A DNA stretch of 6,084 nt from Pseudomonadota bacterium (GTDB lineage: Bacteria; Pseudomonadota; Gammaproteobacteria; Steroidobacterales; Steroidobacteraceae): NCBI GenBank assembly GCA_021792815.1, contig JAJYTX010000191.1, positions 1 through 6,084 on the forward strand, written 5' to 3'. The notes below the pieces were generated by a model. That model worked only from the letters and a program-made list of their open reading frames with translations. It had not been told where the DNA came from and searched no databases. Positions 1-5,638 of the stretch are shown piece by piece; position 1 is the first letter of the stretch, and every line of letters begins with the position of its first letter. A program made the position numbers and the translations under genes.

Positions 1-803
1 GCTTTTTTGACCAGCAGATGCAGCACACCGTCAACGCGCAGGCCGCCCTGGAAAGGGATCTGCGCATCGCGTTGGATCAGCAGCAGTTCGAGCTGTACTA
101 CCAGGTGCAGGTCGACCGGGTCGGCAAGGCGATCGGCGCCGAGGCCCTGATCCGCTGGAATCATCCCGCGCAAGGCATGATCTCACCGGCGCACTTCATT
201 CCGGTGGCCGAAGAATCCAACCTGATTCTGGGCATCGGCGACTGGGTGCTCGAGGCGGCCTGCGCCCGGCTCGCGGCCTGGAGCCGAACCCCGGCCACCC
301 GCGACCTGATCCTGTCCGTCAACGTCAGCTCACGGCAGATCCGGCACCCGGACTTCGTGGCAAAGCTCGAGAGCGCGATCGCCCGTCATCGCGTTGCCGT
401 CGACCGCCTGAAGATCGAGATCACCGAAACGATGCTGCTGGAGAACAGCGATGCCACCATCAGGGTCCTGGATCGCCTGAGCACCATCGGCCTGCGCCTG
501 GCCCTGGATGACTTCGGCACGGGATACTCGTCGCTGTCGTACCTGAAGCGGTTGCCGATCGACCAGCTCAAGATCGACCAGTCGTTCGTGCGCGAGATGG
601 TCACCGACCCGGACGATCTGGCGCTCATCCGCACCATCATCGCGATGGCCTACAACCTCAAGATCGACACCATAGCCGAAGGCGTCGAGACCGACGAGCA
701 GCGGCAGCTACTCGCCCACTGCGGTTGCAGCGCGTTTCAGGGATACCTGTTCGGCAGGCCGATGCCGAGCGGGCAATTCGAGGATTCGCTCGCAAAGCCC
801 TGA
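1..803 (+). CDS. EAL-domain c-di-GMP phosphodiesterase, C-terminal part (5'-truncated by window edge)
   Basis: This protein hydrolyses cyclic di-GMP to pGpG in the cytoplasm and so lowers the second messenger that controls motility and biofilm formation. Counting from Met at base 18, an EAL domain fills residues about 14-255. The signature EAL is at 42-44 (in AEALIRW). The other conserved catalytic or metal-binding residues are present: Asn102 (SVNVSS), Glu134 (KIEITE), Asp164-Asp165 (LDDFGTGYSS), Lys185 (LKID), Glu221 (AEGVET) and Gln241 (QGYLFGRPM). An active enzyme is therefore expected. The frame stays open to base 3, and the residues FFDQQMQ before the domain resemble the linker that usually follows a GGDEF domain. 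Met at 18 is thus probably internal and the intact gene probably a GGDEF-EAL tandem (inference). One small oddity is YYQVQVD where the family usually has YYQPQ. The gene converges on the hybrid kinase. Confidence 0.93.
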   Translation, partial: FFDQQMQHTVNAQAALERDLRIALDQQQFELYYQVQVDRVGKAIGAEALIRWNHPAQGMISPAHFIPVAEESNLILGIGDWVLEAACARLAAWSRTPATRDLILSVNVSSRQIRHPDFVAKLESAIARHRVAVDRLKIEITETMLLENSDATIRVLDRLSTIGLRLALDDFGTGYSSLSYLKRLPIDQLKIDQSFVREMVTDPDDLALIRTIIAMAYNLKIDTIAEGVETDEQRQLLAHCGCSAFQGYLFGRPMPSGQFEDSLAKP

Positions 804-849
804 GCGGCCGAGTCAGGCGCGGCAGCGGCGCACGCCCGTCCAGCCGATG

Positions 850-866
850 CGCGCCCGCAGCGGGCC
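850..866. terminator. weak hairpin between two convergent genes
   Basis: A short GC hairpin lies in the 64-bp gap between the convergent EAL and kinase stop codons: GCCCG (853-857), loop CAG, CGGGC (861-865). It could help end transcription from either side. No T-run follows on either strand, so it does not meet the usual criteria for an intrinsic terminator; the call is tentative. Confidence 0.2.
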
Positions 867-867
867 G

Positions 868-3204
868 TCAGTGGGCGACCAGTTCCTCGAGCAGCCCCAG
901 CAGCTCATCGGGATGGACCGGCTTGCTGAGGAAATGGACATTCTCATGACCCTCGACGCCGCGCGCGGCCGTCGAGGTGTCACCGGTGATCAGCACCGCC
1001 TTGAGATCGGATCCGCCGATTTCCCGCACGGACGTGATGACCTGCCGGCCGGTCTCGCCGTCGGCCAGATGGTAATCGGTGATGATCAGCTCGAGATCAC
1101 GGGATTCGCGCACGCGCTCCACGGCCTGGGCGACCGAGGTCGCCGTCGCCACTCCGTAGCCCTCGGCCATGAGCAGCATCCGGGTGGCATTGAGGACCGC
1201 CGGCTCGTCCTCGACCACCAGCACCCGGTGAGCGCACCGGCCACCGCGCCCGGCCGGTCGCACGCCGCAGTGGCTGGCCGGCCTCTCGGCAGTGCCCACG
1301 GGCAGGGTGAGCACGAAGGTCGAGCCTCGGCCGACCTCGGAGCGGACGTCGAGCCCGGCACCCAGGAGCTTGGCGATCCGGCGGACGATGCTCAGGCCCA
1401 GGCCGTAGCCTTCCCGGGTCGCATGGGTCGGCACGCCGATCTGATAGAACTCCTCATAGATGTGGTCGAGCTCCTCCGGGGCCATGCCGATGCCGGTATC
1501 GCTCACCTCGATCCGCAGCGTCTCGTCCTGCACCCGGGCGCGCAGCCGCACGCTTCCCCGCTGCGTGTACCGGATGGCGTTCGACAGCAGGTTGCGCAGC
1601 ACCTGCCCGGCCAGCGACAGGTCGGAACGCACCCATGCGGCCGAGCTCTCCACCTCCAGCTCGAGGCCCTTGTCGGCCGCGAGCTGCGCGAACTCGCTGC
1701 GCAGCTGATCGAACAGCGTCACCACCTGCCAGTTGGTGAGCAGCGGTTCCACCGCCCCGCATTCGAGCTTGCTGATGTCGAGCAGCGCGTTGAGCAGCCG
1801 GGACATCACGCCGATCGCGGCGTCCTGTTGTGACAGGGCGTCGGCGGGCTCCGGATCCTTGACCATGCGGCGCAGCGTCGCGTTGAGCAGCGACAGTGTC
1901 TGCAGCGGCTGGCGCAGATCATGACTCGCGGTCGCGAGGAACGTGCTCTTGGCGCGATCGGCCTTTTCGGCGGCCGCGCGCGCCTCGCGCAACTGCGCGA
2001 GCGCGCGCCTGCGCTCCGAAATGTCGCGGATGGTGCTCGCGACCTGCAGACCGTCGGCGGTGGCGATCGGGCTGAAGCTGATTTCGACGGGAATCTCCGT
2101 GCCGTCACGCCGGCGCGCGCACAGCTCGTGGCTCGCGCCCAGGGGCCGCAGGACCGGCGCCTGAAGATATGAGGTGCAACTGACCCGGTGCGCGGCGCGG
2201 TAACGCTCCGGGATCAGCAGCTCGATCGGTTCGCCGATCAGCTCCTGCCGACGGTAGCCCAGCAACTCCTCGGTGCGCGCATTGACCTGGACGATGCAGC
2301 CCGCGCCGTCGACCACCACCATCGCATCGGCGGCGGAATCCATCAGCGCCCGGACGCGGCGCTCCGCCTGCAGGGTGGTCGCCAGGATGTCCTTGCGGCG
2401 CTCGGCCTCGCGCAGCTCCCGCTCGGTGCGCCTGCGCTCGGTGATGTCCCGGGCGATCTTCGAGCTGCCGACGACGGCGCCGCTCTCATCCTTGATGGGA
2501 GAGACGGTCAGAGAGATCTCGAGGCGCCGGCCGTCCTTCGCGAGCCGCACGGTCTCATAGTGCTCGACGCGCTCGCCGCGCTGCAGGCGGGCCAGGATCT
2601 GCGCCTCTTCCTCGTGCAGTTCGGGGGGAATGATCGTCGCGATCGGCTGGCCGATGATCTCCTCGGGCGTGTACCCGAACAGGCGCACCGCGGCGGGATT
2701 CCACGAGGTGACGATGCCGTCGGGCGTCTTGCTGATGATCGCATCATGGGAAGATTCGATCAGCGCGGCCAGGGACGCGCCGGCCCGCTCGCCGCGCCTG
2801 CGCTCGCTCACGTCCCGGAAGATCACCACGCCGCCGCCCGGCCCGGCCGGAGCGCGCATCGGTGTGCGGCGCGCATCGATCGGGATGCGCCGGCCGTCGC
2901 GGCTGATGAGCACGGCGTGCGGGGTCGCCAAGACGCCGTCTTCCGAGCCCGGCGCCGCCGCGAACGCGGGATCGACAGCGAGACCGGTGTGCTCGTCGAC
3001 GGTCCGGAAGACCTGCTCGAACGGCACGCCCTGCGCCTCCTGCACCGGCCAGCCGGTGAGCCGCTCCGCGGCGCGGCTGAGGCACCTCACGCGCCCTTCG
3101 GCATCGGTCACGATGACGCCATCACCGATACCGCTCAGCAGGACATCGAGCAGGTCACTTTGCCCGCACGGCGGCACCTGGAGCACGGGGGAGTCGCTGC
3201 TCAT
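868..3204 (-). CDS. Hybrid sensor histidine kinase, PAS-PAS-PAS-HisKA-HATPase-REC
   Basis: A predicted cytoplasmic sensor kinase of 778 residues that autophosphorylates on histidine and passes the phosphate to its own receiver. Domains: PAS1 about 15-133, PAS2 about 144-254, PAS3 about 283-396 (each ending in RD[VI][ST]ERRR), a coiled-coil linker about 398-418, HisKA 418-486 with phospho-acceptor His428 (ASHDLRQPLQ), and a HATPase with N-box Asn538/Asn542, G1 DTGIG 569-573, F-box about 582-588 and G2 GYGLGL 599-604. The C-terminal receiver is about 659-775, with acidic pair Glu665/Asp666, phospho-acceptor Asp710, Thr740 and Lys761. All catalytic residues are present. There is no membrane segment, HPt or DNA-binding domain, so an output partner must lie elsewhere. 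I chose ATG at 3204 because GGAG sits 5 nt before it and PAS homology begins soon after. The frame stays open to an ATG at 3471, but that stretch is arginine-rich and looks non-coding. The ligand is unknown; PAS3 lacks the FixL haem histidine. Confidence 0.93.
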   Translation of the reverse strand: MSSDSPVLQVPPCGQSDLLDVLLSGIGDGVIVTDAEGRVRCLSRAAERLTGWPVQEAQGVPFEQVFRTVDEHTGLAVDPAFAAAPGSEDGVLATPHAVLISRDGRRIPIDARRTPMRAPAGPGGGVVIFRDVSERRRGERAGASLAALIESSHDAIISKTPDGIVTSWNPAAVRLFGYTPEEIIGQPIATIIPPELHEEEAQILARLQRGERVEHYETVRLAKDGRRLEISLTVSPIKDESGAVVGSSKIARDITERRRTERELREAERRKDILATTLQAERRVRALMDSAADAMVVVDGAGCIVQVNARTEELLGYRRQELIGEPIELLIPERYRAAHRVSCTSYLQAPVLRPLGASHELCARRRDGTEIPVEISFSPIATADGLQVASTIRDISERRRALAQLREARAAAEKADRAKSTFLATASHDLRQPLQTLSLLNATLRRMVKDPEPADALSQQDAAIGVMSRLLNALLDISKLECGAVEPLLTNWQVVTLFDQLRSEFAQLAADKGLELEVESSAAWVRSDLSLAGQVLRNLLSNAIRYTQRGSVRLRARVQDETLRIEVSDTGIGMAPEELDHIYEEFYQIGVPTHATREGYGLGLSIVRRIAKLLGAGLDVRSEVGRGSTFVLTLPVGTAERPASHCGVRPAGRGGRCAHRVLVVEDEPAVLNATRMLLMAEGYGVATATSVAQAVERVRESRDLELIITDYHLADGETGRQVITSVREIGGSDLKAVLITGDTSTAARGVEGHENVHFLSKPVHPDELLGLLEELVAH
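2005..2805 (-). repeat. Three copies of a 12-bp repeat marking the ends of the PAS domains
   Basis: The plus-strand string GCGCCTGCGCTC occurs at 2005-2016, 2428-2439 and 2794-2805, inside the kinase gene. Each copy encodes the SERRR/TERRR turn that closes a PAS domain. Spacings of 423 and 366 bp are multiples of three, so the copies are in the same frame. The first two lie in longer similar stretches encoding RELREAE- and AQLREAR-like helical linkers. This fits internal duplication of PAS modules; it is not a mobile or regulatory repeat. Confidence 0.6.
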
Positions 3205-3531
3205 CGGGGCTCCGGGCAGGCTGGCGTAGGTTTCTGCATAGGGCTCAATTCGGATCTCCAGCGACACCGTGATGCCCGGTCCGTCGATCCCCTCCTGGAC
3301 CTTGCGGCGCTCGGTCGGCGCAGATCCATCTGCGCCCGCACGTCTGCCTGGGCCCTGACAGCGCCGTTCCCTTCGGCTTCTCCCTTTTGTCCGGGTGCCG
3401 CCTGCCGCGGGGCCCTCACGGAGGCGGTCGGAGCGGGCTTCGACTGCAGTGTGCCGGCGGCTCCGTCCCATCGGAAATAGGCATTTTCACGGAGCGGGAC
3501 CCTGAGTATCCGCAACCCCGGCGCCGTCCTG
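3205..3531. other. 327-bp gene-free region upstream of the kinase
   Basis: This stretch lies between the transporter stop and the kinase start, both on the minus strand. The open frames across it are arginine- and proline-rich with no recognisable domain, and I see no credible gene. It holds a perfect inverted repeat (listed separately) and a short A/T-richer patch around 3473-3490 that stands out from the GC-rich surroundings and could lie near a promoter. No good -35/-10 pair could be assigned. The size of the gap suggests the kinase has its own promoter rather than depending on read-through from the transporter gene. Confidence 0.6.
3317..3336. promoter_or_regulatory. Perfect 9-bp inverted repeat, candidate operator upstream of the kinase
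   Basis: The arms GGCGCAGAT (3317-3325) and ATCTGCGCC (3328-3336) are exact reverse complements separated by CC. The centre is about 120 bp before the kinase start, inside a non-coding gap. A 20-bp dyad of this form is typical of a binding site for a dimeric regulator. With a two-base loop, and no T-run after it, it is a poor RNA terminator. Which protein would bind is unknown. Confidence 0.4.
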
Positions 3532-4428
3532 CTATGCGCCGCCGCCGCGCTGAACCCAGGCAATCAGACCCAGGCCGCCGCTCAGGATCGCCGCCCCCAG
3601 GCTCTCCCACAGGCCCGGGCGCACGCCCAGTTGTACCCAGTCCGACACGATGCCAATGACCGGGATGACCAGGATCACCAGTCCCGACAGGCTCGCCGAC
3701 AGGCGCGACAGCACGAACAGCCACAGGAACCAGCCGGCTCCAGTCCCGAGCACCACGCTGTAGATGAAGGCCGCGACGAACGCCGGTGTCCAGTGAACCG
3801 GATGTCCGCGCACCACCAGCGCGATGATCGTCAGGGGAATGCAGCCGATCAGCATCTGCCAGGCGTTGAACGCGAGCAGTCTCCAGAAGCCACGCATCGG
3901 CATGCGCTTGGCGATCATCACCGCAATGGCCCAGTCGAGCCCGGCGCCGACCGCGAGGGCCATCCCGGCGAGGTCACCGTGCAGCGTCCACGGAGAGAAG
4001 ATCATGATGACGCCGGCGAGACCGCAGCCACCGGCCAGCAGTTTGCCGCTCGTGAGCCGTTCGCCGAGCACCGGCGCGGCGAGCAGCAGCACCCAGAAGG
4101 GCATCGTGTAGACGAGAATCGCCGTTTTGCCGGCATCGCCTTCGGACAGGGCGCTGTTCATCAGCCCGACGAAGCCCGTGGTCTGGAACAGCGCGAGAAG
4201 CGTCAGCCTTGCCAGGCTGACCGGCATGGCCATTGACTTGCGGCTCGCCGCGAGGATGACAAACATGAGCAGGGCCGCGCCTGCCGTGCGCAACGCGCCG
4301 AAGGTGATGGGCGGCGCGTAAGTCAGCGCGACTTTCATCACCACCCAGTTGTAGCCCCAGATCAGGGCGAGCAGCGCGAGTGCCGTGTACGCGACCTGCC
4401 GGCCATGATCCGCGTGAGCATCCGTCAA
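3532..4428 (-). CDS. EamA/DMT-superfamily inner-membrane transporter
   Basis: An integral membrane protein of 298 residues, the usual size for the drug/metabolite transporter (RhaT/EamA) family, whose members mostly export metabolites, amino acids or drugs. The sequence shows about ten hydrophobic segments in two EamA repeats, about 12-145 and 155-291. Typical family features include ALIWGYNWVVMKVAL near the N-terminus, a first-repeat end VLGERLTSGKLLAGGCGLAGVIM, and in the second repeat a helix with LGTGAGWFLWLFVLSRLSASLSG. The likely start is TTG at 4428: GGAGGT at 4436-4441 lies 7 nt upstream, and the first helix starts shortly after. The frame runs on to an ATG at 4599, but the extra 57 residues are arginine-rich and unlike the family. 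GTG at 4437 is disfavoured because it overlaps the Shine-Dalgarno. Substrate is not predictable. The downstream kinase is 327 bp away and the upstream hydrolase 259 bp away, on the same strand. Confidence 0.9.
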   Translation of the reverse strand: MTDAHADHGRQVAYTALALLALIWGYNWVVMKVALTYAPPITFGALRTAGAALLMFVILAASRKSMAMPVSLARLTLLALFQTTGFVGLMNSALSEGDAGKTAILVYTMPFWVLLLAAPVLGERLTSGKLLAGGCGLAGVIMIFSPWTLHGDLAGMALAVGAGLDWAIAVMIAKRMPMRGFWRLLAFNAWQMLIGCIPLTIIALVVRGHPVHWTPAFVAAFIYSVVLGTGAGWFLWLFVLSRLSASLSGLVILVIPVIGIVSDWVQLGVRPGLWESLGAAILSGGLGLIAWVQRGGGA

Positions 4429-4435
4429 GAGGCGC

Positions 4436-4441
4436 ACCTCC
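4436..4441 (-). promoter_or_regulatory. Strong ribosome binding site fixing a TTG start
   Basis: On the minus strand GGAGGT is followed by 7 nt and then TTG at 4428-4426. This near-consensus Shine-Dalgarno decides the start of the transporter, giving a protein of normal family length; no ATG in this frame is available near the first membrane helix. Confidence 0.65.
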
Positions 4442-4687
4442 GCGCAGTCAAGCGCACACGCCGGCTGCGCGAACGAGCCGCTGATGCGGGAATGCCGCGG
4501 CGGCGCCCGGTCCGCTCGTCGTGCCAGACGGACCGCTGGCGCGGCAAGACCCCGGCGGCGGGCGTGCGCCCCTGGGCTGCGGGCACGCCGGCGAGGCACT
4601 GCCGGCGCGAGCCACGGCAGTCACCGCCGATGCGCTCCGGTCCGCATGCCCCGGACCGTCGCCGTCCGGACATCCTCCGTGCAGCAA
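4442..4687. other. Gene-free gap between hydrolase and transporter
   Basis: About 250 bp of very GC-rich DNA between two minus-strand genes. The short open frames on either strand are rich in Arg, Gly and Pro, show no domain, and look like chance frames. Apart from the transporter ribosome binding site at its edge and a weak hairpin at 4638-4658, I see no clear signal; no convincing promoter could be assigned. Confidence 0.5.
4638..4658 (-). terminator. Weak hairpin just downstream of the isochorismatase-like gene
   Basis: The arms CGGTCCG (4638-4644) and CGGACCG (4652-4658) are exact reverse complements around a 7-nt loop. The hairpin starts about 30 nt after the hydrolase stop codon. No T-run follows on the minus strand, so it is at best a weak or factor-assisted terminator, or a structure protecting the 3' end of the message. 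Confidence 0.3.
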
Positions 4688-5371
4688 TCAACCGTGTCCG
4701 ATCGCGGTCAGCACCTCGCCGGTGCGCATGACATCGGCGAACAGCAGCGCCATGTTCTCCAGTGTCGCGTTGTGCGCCGCGTCGGAGAGGGTGGCGGTGG
4801 CGTCAGAGACAAAGACGACCTTGTAGTTCATCTGCATCGCGTCGCGGGCGGTGGATTCACAACAGCAGTTGGTCAGAGTTCCAGTGATCACGAGGGTGTC
4901 GATGCCGCGCTCCTGCAGCAGCTCGTGCAGGCGGCTGGCGCCGGGTACGAAGGCGCCGAAGCGCGTCTTGTCCACGACGAGATCGCCGTCGCGGACTTCG
5001 AGCTGCGGCCACAGCTGCCAGTGGTGCGCGTTGCGGGCAAAGGCCTCGGCGACGGCCGCAGCGCTGTCCGCGCTGTGCAGATAGGCGAACCAGTTCGACC
5101 AGCCCGCCCGGGACGGCTCATCGAGGGTCATGCGCAGAAAGATGTTCTGCGCACCGCGGCGGCGCATCGCGGCACTGATGGCATTGACGCGCGGAACGAT
5201 TTCGCGCGCGACCGGCACTTCCACCGGAGCGCCCGGCTCCATGAAACCGTTCTGCAGGTCGACCGCAATGTGGGCGGTGCGTGCCGGGTCCAGCCGATCG
5301 AAGGGGTGCGCGCGGCCGCGTCGGGCGTGCACCTGGGCCAGGATTTCGGGCGCAATGCGGATCTCGTGCAT
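4688..5371 (-). CDS. Isochorismatase-family cysteine hydrolase
   Basis: A soluble hydrolase of 227 residues, a normal length for the family. Members use an Asp-Lys-Cys triad to cleave amide or ester-like C-N/C-O bonds in substrates such as isochorismate, N-carbamoylsarcosine, biuret, ureidoacrylate or nicotinamide. The triad is visible: Asp38 in AVDLQNGF, Lys135 in VVDKTRFGAFVPG and Cys170 in TGTLTNCCCESTARDA, followed by the typical NYKVVFVSDA strand. Three cysteines in a row (169-171) replace the common NVCVES; by alignment the middle one is catalytic. It looks more like the carbamoyl/amide hydrolases than true siderophore isochorismatases, and no siderophore genes or ArCP domain are present; substrate remains inferred. 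ATG at 5371 is chosen because the fold begins right after it. The 60-residue upstream extension is arginine-rich, and the Shine-Dalgarno is poor. It lies between an M24-like protein gene and a transporter gene. Confidence 0.9.
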   Translation of the reverse strand: MHEIRIAPEILAQVHARRGRAHPFDRLDPARTAHIAVDLQNGFMEPGAPVEVPVAREIVPRVNAISAAMRRRGAQNIFLRMTLDEPSRAGWSNWFAYLHSADSAAAVAEAFARNAHHWQLWPQLEVRDGDLVVDKTRFGAFVPGASRLHELLQERGIDTLVITGTLTNCCCESTARDAMQMNYKVVFVSDATATLSDAAHNATLENMALLFADVMRTGEVLTAIGHG

Positions 5372-5442
5372 GGCGGTGTAGCTCGGTCGGAGGTCTGCGG
5401 AACACCGGCGGCGAACCGTCAGGAAACGTGAACGGCTTCCGC

Positions 5443-5470
5443 AGTGTACCGCAGCGATCCTGCGCGGCAA
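5443..5470 (-). promoter_or_regulatory. Possible sigma-70 promoter for the isochorismatase-like gene
   Basis: On the minus strand TTGCCG (5470-5465) and TACACT (5448-5443) are separated by 16 bp. Each matches the -35 and -10 consensus at four of six positions. Transcription would start near 5436, leaving a leader of about 65 nt before the ATG at 5371. Position and spacing fit, but such matches also arise by chance. Confidence 0.3.
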
Positions 5471-5557
5471 ATCCGCCCGGCGTCGGGACAACCGCCCCGG
5501 TACGCGCCTGAAGAGGCCTGCCAGCCACAACCGCACGCCCCTCGAGCGCATCGATTC

Positions 5558-5573
5558 CGCCCGGGAGCGGGCG
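5558..5573 (-). terminator. Weak hairpin downstream of the M24-like gene
   Basis: CGCCCG (5558-5563) and CGGGCG (5568-5573) pair around the tetraloop GGAG, about 65 nt after the M24-like stop codon. There is no T-run on the minus strand. It could be a weak terminator, but a 6-bp GC stem is common by chance in DNA this GC-rich. Confidence 0.2.
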
Positions 5574-5638
5574 ACCCGGTACCGTTGCGATGCGCCCCGC
5601 CGGCTCGGAGGCGGCGCTGGCCGAGTCGCCGTGGCGAG

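Larger units (their letters stand above)
5372..5638. other. Gene-free gap between the M24-like gene and the hydrolase gene
   Basis: 267 bp between two minus-strand genes. Frames crossing it are extensions of real genes or chance frames without a domain. It holds a possible promoter for the hydrolase near 5443-5470 and a small GC hairpin at 5558-5573; nothing else is evident. The gap makes it likely that the hydrolase can be transcribed separately from the M24-like gene. Confidence 0.5.

Noticed and set aside
1..803. Degenerate, c-di-GMP-binding-only EAL domain
   Set aside because: The EAL motif, DDFGTG loop, and the conserved Asn, Glu, Lys and Gln residues are all present, so loss of activity is not supported; the YYQVQ substitution is outside the catalytic set.
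847..1833. Plus-strand open frame of 328 codons opposite the kinase
   Set aside because: It lies wholly antisense to the HATPase and receiver domains. Its product is His/Gly/Arg-rich with no domain; long antisense frames are expected in GC-rich DNA.
2010..2360. PAS3 as a FixL-like haem oxygen sensor (LIPERYRAAH resembles FixL)
   Set aside because: The position that should hold the proximal haem histidine is occupied by a leucine in the RPLGASHEL region, which matches ordinary non-haem PAS domains.
2188..3480. Plus-strand open frame of 430 codons opposite the PAS domains
   Set aside because: Antisense shadow of well-supported PAS domains; composition is Asp/Arg/His-rich and no family is recognisable.
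4429..4599. 57-residue N-terminal extension of the transporter to an ATG at 4599
   Set aside because: Arg/Ala-rich and absent from the family. A TTG with GGAGGT at 7-nt spacing gives the normal length.
4425..4691. Small minus-strand frame with GGAGG directly before an ATG near 4670
   Set aside because: The GGAGG touches the ATG with no spacer, so it cannot serve as a normal ribosome binding site, and the product is low-complexity.
4484..5431. Plus-strand open frame of 315 codons over the isochorismatase-like gene
   Set aside because: The minus-strand gene carries the full catalytic triad and fold; the plus frame shows only low-complexity Arg/Gly/Val sequence.
5372..5551. 60-residue N-terminal extension of the isochorismatase-like protein
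   Set aside because: Arg-rich, without any feature of the fold. The ATG at 5371 directly precedes family-like sequence.
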